Assembly: GCA_965214625.1 (NCBI GenBank)
Contig: OZ243962.1
Span: forward strand, 1 to 64,000
Direction: 5' to 3'
Origin: G965214625 sp965214625
Lineage (GTDB): Bacteria; Pseudomonadota; Gammaproteobacteria; Arenicellales; Poriferihabitantaceae
Length of the DNA stretch: 64,000 bases
The first letter of the stretch is position 1. Every line of letters starts with the position of its first letter. Shown piece by piece: positions 35,448-44,999 of the stretch. The notes beneath the pieces were generated by a model. That model saw only the letters and a program-made list of their open reading frames with translations, was not told the DNA's origin and made no database searches. A program made the position numbers and the translations under genes.

Positions 35448-37259
35448 ATGCCCCGTACAGATCAGTCAAGAATTCGTAATTTCTCGATCATTGCCCATGT
35501 TGATCACGGCAAATCGACCCTGGCTGATCGGTTGATTCAACTGTGTGGTGGCTTGGAGCAAAGGGAAATGAAGGCGCAGGTGCTCGATTCAATGGATCTA
35601 GAGCGCGAGCGGGGCATTACGATCAAGGCGCAGAGTGTGATGCTGGAGTACCGGTCGCAGGCAGGAGAGGTCTATCAGCTCAATCTGATCGATACCCCCG
35701 GCCATGTGGACTTTTCCTATGAGGTTTCCCGTTCATTGACCGCCTGCGAGGGAGCGCTTCTGGTGGTGGATGCCGCACAGGGAGTTGAGGCTCAAACGGT
35801 CGCCAATTGTTATACCGCGGTTGATCTTGGACTGACGGTGATTCCAGTGCTCAACAAAATTGATTTGCCTGCCGCAGAGCCTGAGCGGGTGTTGCAGGAA
35901 ATCGAAGAGGTCATTGGTATTGACAGTTCCCAAGCCCTTTCGGTCAGTGCCAAGACCGGACAGGGGGTCGAGGCGCTGCTGGAGCAGATTGTCGAGGTGT
36001 TTCCGGCACCGTCCGGCCGGTCCGACGCCCCCTTGAAAGCACTGGTGCTGGATTCCTGGTTTGACAATTATCTGGGCGTGGTTTCGTTGGTGAGAATCAT
36101 GCAGGGCACGCTGGGGGGTGCAAAAACACGTATTCGAATGATGTCGACCGGTTTTGATCATCCGATTGAGAAAATCGGTATCTTTACCCCCAAACCACTC
36201 AATGTGAAAACACTGTTTACCGGCAGTGTCGGCTTCCTGATTGCCGGACTGAAAGACATTAAAGCCGCCCGGGTAGGCGATACGATTACTCTTGCGCATG
36301 AGCCGGCGCATGGGCCATTACCTGGTTTCCAGGAGATCAAACCAACGGTTTTCGCCGGACTGTATCCGGTCAGCAGTGCCGACTTCGAACCGTTTCGGGT
36401 GGCATTGGACAAGCTCAGTTTGAATGATGCTGCGCTGGTTTATGAACCGGAATCTTCCCAAGCGCTGGGGTTTGGTTTTCGATGCGGTTTCTTGGGCATG
36501 CTGCATATGGAGATTGTCCAGGAAAGACTGGAGCGGGAATACCAGATCGACCTGATCACGACCGCGCCGACCGTTCGGTACGAAGTCGTTCTGAAAAAAG
36601 GCCAGACCATGATGATCGACAATCCCGCGGCATTGCCGGACCCGTCCAAAATAGAAACAATCAAGGAACCCTATATTATTGCCAGAATCCTGGTGCCCCA
36701 TGAGCATATCGGTGCAGTGCTGACCCTTTGCATCGAGAAGCGCGGTATCCAGAAGAATATTCATTACCATGGGCATCAGGTGATGCTCGAATTCGATATG
36801 CCGCTCAATGAAGTGGTTTCCGATTTTTTTGATCATCTTAAATCGGTCAGTCGGGGTTATGCGTCCCTGGACTATGAATTTGCCGATCATCGGCAAGCGG
36901 ATATGGTGAAGGTGGATGTTCTGATCAATGGAGACCGGGTTGATCCGCTTGCGGTGTTGGTCCACAAGGCGCAAAGTCAGTATCGGGCTCGTGAGTTGGT
37001 CAAAAGAATGCGCAAACTGATCCCCAGGCAGATGTTTGATGTGGCCATCCAGGCGGCCATCGGCTCAAAAATTATTTCCCGAGAGACGGTCAAGGCATTG
37101 CGAAAAAATGTCACGGCAAAGTGTTATGGGGGGGATGTCACCCGAAAGCGCAAATTGCTGGAAAAACAAAAAGCAGGCAAAAAGCGGATGAAACAGGTCG
37201 GCTCCGTCGAGATTCCCCAGGAAGCGTTTTTGTCGATATTGACTGTGGAGCGAAACTAG
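35448..37259 (+). CDS. lepA: Elongation factor 4 (LepA)
   Basis: From ATG 35448 the protein has 603 residues, the usual length; TTG 35433 would add five. It is a translational GTPase that remodels stalled ribosomes. The P-loop AHVDHGKST, the switch region RERGITIKAQ, DTPGHVDFSYE and NKIDLP are all present, and the LepA-specific C-terminal domain follows with AAIGSKIISRETVKALRKNV and CYGGDVTRKRKLLEKQKAGK. It is first in a lepA-lepB-rnc-era-recO series. Confidence 0.97.
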   Translation: MPRTDQSRIRNFSIIAHVDHGKSTLADRLIQLCGGLEQREMKAQVLDSMDLERERGITIKAQSVMLEYRSQAGEVYQLNLIDTPGHVDFSYEVSRSLTACEGALLVVDAAQGVEAQTVANCYTAVDLGLTVIPVLNKIDLPAAEPERVLQEIEEVIGIDSSQALSVSAKTGQGVEALLEQIVEVFPAPSGRSDAPLKALVLDSWFDNYLGVVSLVRIMQGTLGGAKTRIRMMSTGFDHPIEKIGIFTPKPLNVKTLFTGSVGFLIAGLKDIKAARVGDTITLAHEPAHGPLPGFQEIKPTVFAGLYPVSSADFEPFRVALDKLSLNDAALVYEPESSQALGFGFRCGFLGMLHMEIVQERLEREYQIDLITTAPTVRYEVVLKKGQTMMIDNPAALPDPSKIETIKEPYIIARILVPHEHIGAVLTLCIEKRGIQKNIHYHGHQVMLEFDMPLNEVVSDFFDHLKSVSRGYASLDYEFADHRQADMVKVDVLINGDRVDPLAVLVHKAQSQYRARELVKRMRKLIPRQMFDVAIQAAIGSKIISRETVKALRKNVTAKCYGGDVTRKRKLLEKQKAGKKRMKQVGSVEIPQEAFLSILTVERN

Positions 37260-37396
37260 TGAAGGCCGGGTGCGTGAAATGTAGAATCAAAGGCATCGTT
37301 GGTGAAGCCGGCAATAAAGGGGCGTTTTGTGCCGGATTCTATCTAGGAAATAGGGTTCATACCCGATATGATTGCGTGCGTACTTATGTGGAGTGA
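37259..37396 (+). CDS. Possible small cysteine-containing ORF between lepA and lepB
   Basis: A 45-residue frame starts at a GTG whose G is the last base of the lepA stop and ends three bases before lepB. It has a CVKC pair near the start and two further cysteines (GAFCAGFY and YDCVR). Exact packing between two coupled genes suggests translation, but there is no independent ribosome-binding site and I know no family for it. Many gammaproteobacteria have no ORF in this gap or have a DUF4845 gene elsewhere in the series. Confidence 0.3.
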   Translation: MKAGCVKCRIKGIVGEAGNKGAFCAGFYLGNRVHTRYDCVRTYVE

Positions 37397-37399
37397 TCC

Positions 37400-38206
37400 G
37401 TGGATTTTTCTTTAATATTGTTTTTGTTCCTGGTGGTAACCGGTTTGATCATTCTGGTGTATCGACTGTTTTTTGAAAAAACGGTGGTGACGCCGGATGG
37501 CACAGCGGCACTGATCAAAGAGCGCAACATGCGTACTCAGCCGATTGTGGTTGAATATGCCCGTGCCCTTTTTCCGGTGGTGCTGATCGTTTTTGTGCTT
37601 CGTTCCTTTGTCGTCGAACCCTTTCGTATTCCTTCCGGGTCGATGCTGCCCAGTTTGCATATCGGTGATTTTATTCTGGTCAATAAATTTGAGTACGGCA
37701 TCCGGTTGCCCATTATCAATCATAAAGTGTTGTCTGTCGGAAAACCGCAACGTGGCGATGTCATGGTATTCAAGTACCCGAGAGATCCTGAACTGAACTT
37801 TATCAAACGGGTGATTGGCGTTCCGGGCGATCTGATCGAGTATCGGAACAAACAGTTATCGATAAACGGGAAACCCCTTGAACTCCAGATGGAGCGCGAC
37901 TATCACTTTGAGCAATCCGCACTGCGCGGCCGGGTGGCCCGCCAGCTTATCGAAACCATTGACGGGTCGCCCCATCGCATTTTGATCGATGACAACAGCC
38001 GTGTTTCCCGTAACATGGAGGTGCAGGTTCCCGAGGGGCACTATTTCGTGATGGGAGACAATCGGGATCACAGTAACGACAGTCGCTACTGGCGCTTTGT
38101 GCCGGAAAGTCATGTCGTGGGGCGTGCTTTTTTTATCTGGTTCAGCTGGCGTAGCGCGACCGGGGGCGGTGTGAACTGGGACCGCATCGCAACATCGATC
38201 GACTAG
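37400..38206 (+). CDS. lepB: Signal peptidase I
   Basis: The 268-residue membrane protease removes signal peptides from exported preproteins. Two membrane helices (about residues 4-24 and 58-74) anchor it. Catalytic Ser81 lies in IPSGSMLP, the general base Lys136 in NFIKRVIG, and the GDNRDHSNDSRYW box comes near residue 215. GTG 37400 has GGAG eight bases before it. Its substrates in this window include the lytic transglycosylase, the amine-binding protein and the Calx-beta-like proteins. Confidence 0.96.
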   Translation: MDFSLILFLFLVVTGLIILVYRLFFEKTVVTPDGTAALIKERNMRTQPIVVEYARALFPVVLIVFVLRSFVVEPFRIPSGSMLPSLHIGDFILVNKFEYGIRLPIINHKVLSVGKPQRGDVMVFKYPRDPELNFIKRVIGVPGDLIEYRNKQLSINGKPLELQMERDYHFEQSALRGRVARQLIETIDGSPHRILIDDNSRVSRNMEVQVPEGHYFVMGDNRDHSNDSRYWRFVPESHVVGRAFFIWFSWRSATGGGVNWDRIATSID

Positions 38207-38603
38207 CCGCCTTGGCCGGTCCGGATTTTTCTCGACGCAATGGATTGGTGAAGAGGGATCGATTTCATGATCATGACCGGTGCGCTTGATTGAGGATTTC
38301 CTGGTCGTGGTTTCCGGTGCTGTTTTTGTCGTGAGACATTGATTCACCAACAGGCGCAATAGGTACACGATGTCTTCTTGCCTTTCCGGTAGAGCAGGGC
38401 TGATCAGGTTCGCGATGTGCTCATCGACCGACCGATACATCGGTATCAACCCTAGCAGAATGCCATCGCTTCTTTGTTACCGCTGATGGAGGGCCCGGGA
38501 CAAACCGGCGACAATCTGACTTGATTGTATGCGTCTGTTTTTGTCTAATGGAAACCATCCTGTTTTCAGCGCATAGCGTTGGCACTGACATCGGCTATTT
38601 TCA
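38207..38603. other. Intergenic region between lepB and rnc, no gene seen
   Basis: The only long frame (minus strand, to 38449) is a shadow of lepB. The DUF4845 gene often found at this place is absent. CCGGTCCGG followed by ATTTTT just after lepB might be a weak terminator. Confidence 0.4.
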
Positions 38604-39272
38604 ATGAATCCCTTTGACCGATTTCAAAAAAACCTGGGCTATGTGTTCCAGGATCATTCATTGCTTTCTTTGGCACTGACACATCGCAGCTGTGGCAGTC
38701 AGAATAATGAACGACTCGAGTTTCTCGGTGACAGTGTGCTGGATACGGTGATCTCCAAAGTCCTGTATCAGCAATTCCCCCATTCGCCGGAAGGCGAACT
38801 GAGCCAGATGCGTTCCAGGCTAGTGAGGGGTCAGACACTGGCCTCTATCGCCAGACGACTGGATCTCAAGACGGTGTTATCGGTGGGTCTCGGGCAGGCC
38901 AAAAGTGGCCTTCATGACCGGGATTCGATTCTGGGAAATACGATTGAAGCGGTGGTGGGTGCCATTTATCTTGACAGTGACTTTGAGACCGTGGCGAACT
39001 GTATTTTGTTGCTCTACAAGGATCGATTGAGCGATATCAGTCCTGAGGGAATCAAGGACAGCAAATCACGATTACAGGAATTGCTGCATCAACGAAATCG
39101 GACATTACCGGTCTACCGGATAACCGAACAAGCCGGAGAGCCGCATCAACCCGTTTTCACCGCATCGTGCACCCTGCCAGAGTCCGGGGACATCTTTATT
39201 GGCACGGGGCGTAATCGAAAACAGGCCGAACAATGTGCGGCAGACAAGGCCATCGCTTTCTTGTCCGAGTGA
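38604..39272 (+). CDS. rnc: Ribonuclease III
   Basis: The 222-residue enzyme cuts double-stranded RNA in rRNA processing and mRNA turnover. The nuclease signature NERLEFLGDSVLD (residues 35-47) contains the metal-binding acids, and GNTIEAVVGAIYLD holds the second set. The double-stranded-RNA-binding domain occupies about residues 155-222 (DSKSRLQELLHQR to KQAEQCAADKAI). era follows after six bases, the conserved rnc-era pairing. Confidence 0.96.
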   Translation: MNPFDRFQKNLGYVFQDHSLLSLALTHRSCGSQNNERLEFLGDSVLDTVISKVLYQQFPHSPEGELSQMRSRLVRGQTLASIARRLDLKTVLSVGLGQAKSGLHDRDSILGNTIEAVVGAIYLDSDFETVANCILLLYKDRLSDISPEGIKDSKSRLQELLHQRNRTLPVYRITEQAGEPHQPVFTASCTLPESGDIFIGTGRNRKQAEQCAADKAIAFLSE

Positions 39273-39278
39273 ACGGGC

Positions 39279-40178
39279 GTGGATAAAACACATCGATTCG
39301 GCTTCCTGACCCTGGCCGGTCCACCCAATGTCGGCAAATCAACGTTACTCAATACCCTTGTTGGAGAGAAAATTTCGATCACATCGAGGCGTCCTCAAAC
39401 AACCTGGCACCGGATACTGGGCATCAAGAGTCTCCCGCTGGCTCAACTGGTGTTTGTCGATACCCCAGGGATTCAGGGAGATGAAAAAAAAACATTGAAT
39501 CGGATCATCAACAAAACCGCAATCAGTAGCCTGAACGAGGTCGATCTTGTCTTGCTGATGATCGACGGCCATGGATGGACTGCGGTGACAAGAGGCATTT
39601 TGACCCATGTCCGAAATGCCGCCGTCCCTTGCGTCTTGTTGATCAATAAAATTGACCGACTGCAGGACAAGCGCCAACTCCTTCCCCTGATCGCTGAATC
39701 GCGATCGATATTTGATTTCAAGGAGATCATTCCGATATCTGCCATTGACATGGCGGATACCCATGTTTTTCTGGATACGCTGGCCGCGCTGTTACCACCT
39801 GGGCCACCCGGCTTTCCGGTTGATCAGGTGACCGACCGAAATGAGCAGTTTCGGGCCGCTGAACTGGTCAGGGAGCAGGTATTCTTGATGCTGGGCCAGG
39901 AATTGCCCTACTCGGTCGCCGTTGAAATCATTCACCATGAGTATACTGAAAAGGGATTGTTGCGTATTGAAGCGACCCTTTGGGTGGAAAAAGAAAGTCA
40001 GAAATCGATTGTCATTGGCAAACGGGGCGAAATGCTGAAAATCATCGGGAAAAACGCCCGGCGCCAGCTGGAAGCGGTACGTCGTTGTCGGGTCTATCTG
40101 TCTTTGTGGGTGAAGGTTCGTTCCAGATGGTCGGAAAACATGACCTTGCTTCGGTCGCTCGGTTATCTTGAAATTTAG
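39279..40178 (+). CDS. era: GTPase Era
   Basis: The 299-residue GTPase binds the 3' end of 16S rRNA during small-subunit maturation. It has the P-loop GPPNVGKST, DTPGIQ, NKID (LLINKIDR) and a C-terminal KH RNA-binding domain with VIGKRGEMLKIIGKNARR. Start GTG 39279 lies six bases after rnc. recO begins three bases after the stop. Confidence 0.96.
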   Translation: MDKTHRFGFLTLAGPPNVGKSTLLNTLVGEKISITSRRPQTTWHRILGIKSLPLAQLVFVDTPGIQGDEKKTLNRIINKTAISSLNEVDLVLLMIDGHGWTAVTRGILTHVRNAAVPCVLLINKIDRLQDKRQLLPLIAESRSIFDFKEIIPISAIDMADTHVFLDTLAALLPPGPPGFPVDQVTDRNEQFRAAELVREQVFLMLGQELPYSVAVEIIHHEYTEKGLLRIEATLWVEKESQKSIVIGKRGEMLKIIGKNARRQLEAVRRCRVYLSLWVKVRSRWSENMTLLRSLGYLEI

Positions 40179-40181
40179 ACG

Positions 40182-40907
40182 TTGAAAGTCAATCAGCAAC
40201 GCGCATTCATCCTGTACTGTACACCCTATCGGGAAAGTAGTTTACTGGTGCATGTGTTTACCCGGGAATATGGTCGGCTGACCTTGGTTGCAAAGGGCTG
40301 CCGAAGGAAAAAATCGGCGGTCAGAGGCGTTATTTTGCCTTTCAAACCCGTGCTGTTGAGTTGGACGGGAAAGGGCCAATTGCCGATATTGACAGGCGCT
40401 GAGCAAACCAGGCACTGGCCGGAATTAACCGGAATCAGCCTGTTTTGCGGTTACTACGTGAATGAGCTTATCTTGAAGTTGCTGCATCGGCATGACCCTC
40501 ATGATCGCCTGTTCGACTGTTATCATGAGACCGTTCTCATGCTTGCAAAGAACGGTGTCACGAATACGGTCCTTCGGATTTTCGAGAAAAACCTTCTCAA
40601 GGAGATTGGGTTCGGTCTTGTACTCGACCGAGATGTTGAAACCGGAAAGATAATTGAACCACATCATCAGTATCGCTATATACCCGATCGAGGGCCGGTT
40701 AAAATCCTTGGTGACCATCAGGATGGCCTGGTGATCCAGGGCAGCACGTTATGTGCCATTGAACAGAACACGATTCAGTCCGGCACGGCCAGTGTTGAAA
40801 GCCGAAAGCTGATCAGGGCTTTGATCGAGATTCAGCTGAACGGCAAAACATTACGATCCCGGCGCATCCTGAACGAAGTGACCCGTTATCGTCATCAGAT
40901 TCCATGA
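40182..40907 (+). CDS. recO: DNA repair protein RecO
   Basis: The 241-residue protein has the RecO OB-fold N-terminus (RAFILYCTPYRESSLLVHVFT, residues 6-26, then GRLTLVAKGCRRKKS) and a helical C-terminal half containing GFGLVLDRDVETG. RecO loads RecA on SSB-coated single-stranded DNA with RecR. The start is TTG 40182, three bases after era. Its stop overlaps the parD start by four bases. Confidence 0.92.
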   Translation: MKVNQQRAFILYCTPYRESSLLVHVFTREYGRLTLVAKGCRRKKSAVRGVILPFKPVLLSWTGKGQLPILTGAEQTRHWPELTGISLFCGYYVNELILKLLHRHDPHDRLFDCYHETVLMLAKNGVTNTVLRIFEKNLLKEIGFGLVLDRDVETGKIIEPHHQYRYIPDRGPVKILGDHQDGLVIQGSTLCAIEQNTIQSGTASVESRKLIRALIEIQLNGKTLRSRRILNEVTRYRHQIP

Positions 40908-41203
40908 CGATTTATACACGACTTGATTTGACAAATCATATGATCTCTGATCAGCAGGATGGCTGGATCAAATCACAGATTTCAACCGATCACTTCGGCA
41001 ATGAAAGCGAAGTTGTTCGTGAACTTGTCCGGGCGTGTCAAATACGGGAACAAGAAACCCCTGCAGAGATCGCAGCGCTCGGTGCGGCTCTGTCTGAAGG
41101 TGAAAGCAGCGGAATGAGCGAACGCGCGCCAAGCCCGATTATCAATACTGTCATTGAGCGAAAGCGAAAAAACAGCGGGCTGTCGACTGACCGAAGCGAC
41201 TGA
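40904..41203 (+). CDS. parD: ParD-family antitoxin
   Basis: The 99-residue protein begins with LDLTNHMISDQQDGWIKSQI and FGNESEVVRELVRACQIRE, the ribbon-helix-helix DNA-binding part of ParD, and continues into the toxin-binding tail QETPAEIAALGAAL. ParD neutralises ParE and represses its own operon. Its ATG overlaps the recO TGA, so translation is coupled to recO, an unusual site for such a module. The C-terminal tail runs past the usual end and overlaps the toxin gene by 50 bases. Confidence 0.85.
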   Translation: MTIYTRLDLTNHMISDQQDGWIKSQISTDHFGNESEVVRELVRACQIREQETPAEIAALGAALSEGESSGMSERAPSPIINTVIERKRKNSGLSTDRSD

Positions 41204-41473
41204 TAAGAATTTTGAACAGATCTTTGACTTCGGTCTGGATATTTTCGGGCTTGATCAAGCGGGTGTGTATCAAACCGGAATGATCATGCGGTTTGACAAA
41301 TTGGTTGCACAACCCATGCCTATCACGCGGTTGATCATATTCGAAAAGGCTGCCGATGTAGCGTGTCTGGATCGCACTCGATTTACTATCAATCTGAACA
41401 GCGGGAAGTTGTCATTGTCAGAATACTGGGACGCCAAGACATTAATACGGCTTTTGAGAGAATGAGTTCATAA
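41154..41473 (+). pseudogene. parE: Frameshifted ParE-family toxin
   Basis: The first part, from TTG 41154, reads CRLTEATDKNFEQIFDFGLD and FDKLVAQP, the start of a ParE/RelE-fold toxin. The expected rest is in another frame: AYHAVDHIRKG, VSGSHSIYYQSEQ, VVIVRILGRQDINTAFERM, ending at TAA 41471-41473. One missing base near CCC 41313-41315 explains the break; CCCC would restore QPHAYHAVDHI. ParE toxins inhibit DNA gyrase. As read, the toxin loses its catalytic C-terminal half while the antitoxin stays intact, the safe order of decay. Confidence 0.8.
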
Positions 41474-41879
41474 TCAATGTGAGCGAAACCGCTTCCAGGC
41501 CTGGTTTGTTACTCGACACCCATTCAATGGTCCTCAGATGCCAAGACCCCAGACAAAGTCACAACCGGTGCACCATTCGACCATCGAGCAAAACGTCATT
41601 GCATATCCAACCCTGACAAAGTCGACCGACAGTCAACCGAGCGGGCGCATCCATTCGATATTTTTTCAGTCATCGTAAATGATCGCTGGTTTGGGGTTTT
41701 CACGGCGAGTATCATCGGAACCGGTCACTCTTGATGCTTCAGTGAGTATTTACGTCCTACTGGACTGCGCGATACCGGTTGCGAACCAGTCACAAATCCA
41801 GGCCAAAGTGCTCCACTGGCATGATGAAACACCAGGACGTACCACACCGATTTGTGGATTTTTCGTCTGCAAACCCTGT
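41474..41879. other. Intergenic region between the parE remnant and lpd, no gene seen
   Basis: No frame with a ribosome-binding site or family resemblance is present. The convergent lpd and parE transcripts must end here, but I saw no strong hairpin. Confidence 0.35.
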
Positions 41880-43703
41880 TTAATCGGGGTGAGAAACCGG
41901 AGACTTCCTTTTGGGCAGATAAAGGTCGGTGATGGTGCCTTCAAACATTTCGGCGGCAAATCCGAGGGTTTCTGCCAAGGTGGGGTGGGGATGGATTGTC
42001 AGGCTGATATCCTGGGCATCGGCGCCCATCTCGATCGCCAGTGCGGCCTCAGCAATCAGGTCGCCGGCATTGTGTCCGACAATCCCGGCACCGATCAACC
42101 GCCCCGAGGGTTTGTCAAACAGTAATTTGGTGACGCCGTCATGTCCTCCCTGGGTCAGGGAACGACCACTGGCCGTCCACGGAAAAACGCCTTTCCCATA
42201 GACAATGTCCCTTGCCTTCGCGTCGACTTCGGTCATGCCGACCCAAGCGACCTCGGGGTCGGTGTAGGCCACAGATGGAATCACTCGGGCGTCAAATCCG
42301 CTTTTGAGACCTGCCGCGACCTCGGCGGCCACTTTACCCTCATGGACCGCCTTGTGAGCCAACATCGGTTGTCCGACGATATCGCCAATCGCAAAAATAT
42401 GCGGAATATTGGTTTGTTGCTGTCGGTTCACCGGAATAAAGCCCTGATCGGTGACATGGATACCCGCCGTTTGAACATTGAGCCGATGCCCGTTCGGAGT
42501 TCGTCCGACACATACCAGGACCTTGTCAAAGAACTGTTGTGGCGGCGCATTTTTGCCTGCGAAGCTGACATTAACACCATTGTCAGCAGGTTCCATCCCG
42601 GTGACACGGGTTTTCAGCCACAGGTTCTCATATTGTGATTTGATCCGTTTGACGAGGATGCGTACCAGATCGGGATCTGCTCCCGCCATCAAATTCCCCG
42701 CCATTTCGACAATATTTATTTTTGATCCCAATGCGTGATAGACCGTCGCCATTTCCAGCCCGATAATGCCACCGCCAATGATCAATAAACGATGCGGAAT
42801 ATCATTCAGTTCAAGGGCGCCTGTCGAATCGAGAACGTGGGGATCTTGATAGGAGAAACCCGGCAATTCGATCGGTTGTGAGCCGGTGGCGATGATTGCC
42901 TTGTCAAAGGAAACGGATTCGCTGCTTTCGCCAAGATCCACCTTGACTATGTTGGCTGAATCGAAAGTGGCCACGCCCTGCAGTTTTCTGATGCCGCGTT
43001 TTTTGGCAAGATTGTCCAATCCACGGGTCAGCTGAGTGATGAGACCGGACTTCCATTGTCGCGTGGTTGGCAAATCAAATTCAGGCATCGCATAGCGCAC
43101 GCCAAGCTGCGTTGCAGACTGGCTGTCTGAAATCACTTTGGCAACATGCAGGAGCGCTTTTGAAGGGATACAGCCGACATTCAGACACACGCCACCCAGT
43201 GCGGGGTATCGTTCGACCAACGTCACCTTCAATCCCAGATCAGCAGCCCGAAATGCCGCCGTGTAGCCCCCGGGTCCAGCACCCAGCACCACCAGATCGG
43301 TCGGTTGATCGACCGGAGTACCCGCCCGGGTTGTTTGAGTGACCGATGTGGCTGGGGAAGTAGTTTCCGATTTCCCTTTGGAACGGATGGAGGGATCAGG
43401 ATCAGGATCAGGGGAGGATTTGTCTGACCCATGATGTTCAGATTGCGTTTCAGGCTGTGGCCGCAGTGTTGCAATGCGCTGTCCTTCAGAAACACGGTCT
43501 CCCGTCTTGACCAGTATTTCATGGATGATACCTGCTTCGCTGGCGGGAATTTCCATGACCGCCTTGTCGCTTTCCAGCGCAACGAGGGGGGCTTCTGCCG
43601 CGACCGTTTCCCCGGTTTCAACAAAGATTTCAATGACCGGGACACGGTCGAATTCACCGAGATCAGGCACCGTGATGTCAATCGGTTTCGTCATTTCACT
43701 CAT
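41880..43703 (-). CDS. lpdA: Dihydrolipoyl dehydrogenase (E3) with an N-terminal lipoyl domain
   Basis: The 607-residue flavoenzyme reoxidises dihydrolipoamide in the pyruvate dehydrogenase complex. Residues 8-85 are a lipoyl domain with target K47 in LESDKAVMEIP. A Ser/Pro/Thr-rich linker (about 90-135) leads to the FAD/NAD core: VVLGAGPGGYTAAFRAADLG, the redox disulfide in GGVCLNVGCIPS, and HPHPTLAETLGFAAE with the catalytic His near the end. E3 with its own lipoyl domain is a known variant. It overlaps aceF by four bases (ATGA), so the two are translationally coupled. Confidence 0.95.
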   Translation of the reverse strand: MSEMTKPIDITVPDLGEFDRVPVIEIFVETGETVAAEAPLVALESDKAVMEIPASEAGIIHEILVKTGDRVSEGQRIATLRPQPETQSEHHGSDKSSPDPDPDPSIRSKGKSETTSPATSVTQTTRAGTPVDQPTDLVVLGAGPGGYTAAFRAADLGLKVTLVERYPALGGVCLNVGCIPSKALLHVAKVISDSQSATQLGVRYAMPEFDLPTTRQWKSGLITQLTRGLDNLAKKRGIRKLQGVATFDSANIVKVDLGESSESVSFDKAIIATGSQPIELPGFSYQDPHVLDSTGALELNDIPHRLLIIGGGIIGLEMATVYHALGSKINIVEMAGNLMAGADPDLVRILVKRIKSQYENLWLKTRVTGMEPADNGVNVSFAGKNAPPQQFFDKVLVCVGRTPNGHRLNVQTAGIHVTDQGFIPVNRQQQTNIPHIFAIGDIVGQPMLAHKAVHEGKVAAEVAAGLKSGFDARVIPSVAYTDPEVAWVGMTEVDAKARDIVYGKGVFPWTASGRSLTQGGHDGVTKLLFDKPSGRLIGAGIVGHNAGDLIAEAALAIEMGADAQDISLTIHPHPTLAETLGFAAEMFEGTITDLYLPKRKSPVSHPD

Positions 43704-44980
43704 AGCGACAGCCGACGCACATCGCCAAAGGATTGTGTGAGGTAAGCGGCAAACCGGGCACCTTCTGCGCCATCAATGACACGATGGTCGTAGGACAGAT
43801 CAAGCGGGAGAATCAAACGCGGCTCAAAGGCCTTGCCATCCCACACGGGCATCATTCTGGCCCGGCTAATCCCTAAAATGGCCACCTCCGGCGCATTCAC
43901 GATCGGTGTAAACGCACTTCCACCGATGCCCCCCAAACTGGAGATCGTCATACAACTGCCTTTTAAATCCTCGGGGGTGAGTTTGCTTTCCCTGGCACGT
44001 GTGCTGAGCACGCCCATTTCCCTGGCCAGGTCAAAGATACTCTTGCGATCTACGTCCTTGAGTACCGGAACGACCAGACCCTGCGGTGTGTCTACCGCAA
44101 TACCGATGTTAAAGTACTTCTTGAGAATCAGCGAATCACCGTTTGGATGCAAGGAGGCATTGAAGCTTGGAAATTTCTTCAATGCACTGCAAAGAATTTT
44201 CGTGACAAACGCCAGTAAGGTGATACGAATCCCTTCTTTCTCCGCTTCCACTTTCAGAGACTGCCTGAAGGCCTCCAGTTCGGTAATGTCGGCTTCATCA
44301 TGATGGGTCACATGCGGAATATTCAACCATGCCGCATGCAGATGGGGGCCGGATCGTTTTTTGATTCTTGACAGGGAGACAGTTTCGATTTCACCAAACT
44401 GTGAAAACTCAATTTCCGGCAGGGAGGGGATACCGGTTCCGGTGTCACGGGCGGGAGTGTTCAGTTGTTGTTTCACCCATCCCGTCACATCTTCTTTCAG
44501 GATCCTGCCCTTGGCCCCCGACCCCCTGATCTGACTGAGGTCTGCGCCCAGCTCCCGCGCGAACCGACGTATCGCCGGACTGGCATGGGGCAGGGCAATA
44601 CCGGATTTTTCGACAGGAGGTGGCAAGGTGCTCGGCGGGGAATGCGTGTCTTCAACTGGCAATGACGGAGGGGGAGGGACCGGGTCCGCCGGTGTTGTCG
44701 ATGTCGGCGTCTTACTCGATACGGTGTCCGGTTCCGGGGGGATCAAGGTCAGTCGCATCAGCAATGTCCCTTCACTCACCCGCTGGCCAACGGTGACATT
44801 GATATCATGAATGAGCCCCTTGTCGGAGGAGGGGATTTCCATGGTTGCCTTGTCGCTTTCCAAAGTCACCAACGGATCTTCGATTTTGACCTGATCCCCT
44901 TGCGAGACCAGTATTTCAATGATTTCCACATCGGCGAAATCACCGATATCAGGAACCTTGATTTCAATCAAACTGGACAT
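43700..44980 (-). CDS. aceF: Pyruvate dehydrogenase E2, dihydrolipoamide acetyltransferase
   Basis: The 426-residue E2 core protein moves the acetyl group from lipoamide to CoA. It has one lipoyl domain (residues 3-77, lipoylated K44 in LESDKATMEIP), a proline-rich hinge, a peripheral-subunit-binding domain (HASPAIRRFARELG... RGSGAKGRILKEDV, about 130-165), and the trimeric acyltransferase core ending with SYDHRVIDGAEGARF, where the His and Asp are catalytic. E. coli E2 has three lipoyl domains; here one is on E2 and another on E3. The gene lies 19 bases after aceE. Confidence 0.96.
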   Translation of the reverse strand: MSSLIEIKVPDIGDFADVEIIEILVSQGDQVKIEDPLVTLESDKATMEIPSSDKGLIHDINVTVGQRVSEGTLLMRLTLIPPEPDTVSSKTPTSTTPADPVPPPPSLPVEDTHSPPSTLPPPVEKSGIALPHASPAIRRFARELGADLSQIRGSGAKGRILKEDVTGWVKQQLNTPARDTGTGIPSLPEIEFSQFGEIETVSLSRIKKRSGPHLHAAWLNIPHVTHHDEADITELEAFRQSLKVEAEKEGIRITLLAFVTKILCSALKKFPSFNASLHPNGDSLILKKYFNIGIAVDTPQGLVVPVLKDVDRKSIFDLAREMGVLSTRARESKLTPEDLKGSCMTISSLGGIGGSAFTPIVNAPEVAILGISRARMMPVWDGKAFEPRLILPLDLSYDHRVIDGAEGARFAAYLTQSFGDVRRLSL

Positions 44981-44999
44981 GGCGGATTGTTTAGGTCGT

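Noticed and set aside
37856..38449. 197-residue minus-strand frame over the end of lepB
   Set aside because: Its first half is the complement of lepB and the remainder matches nothing; a shadow frame.
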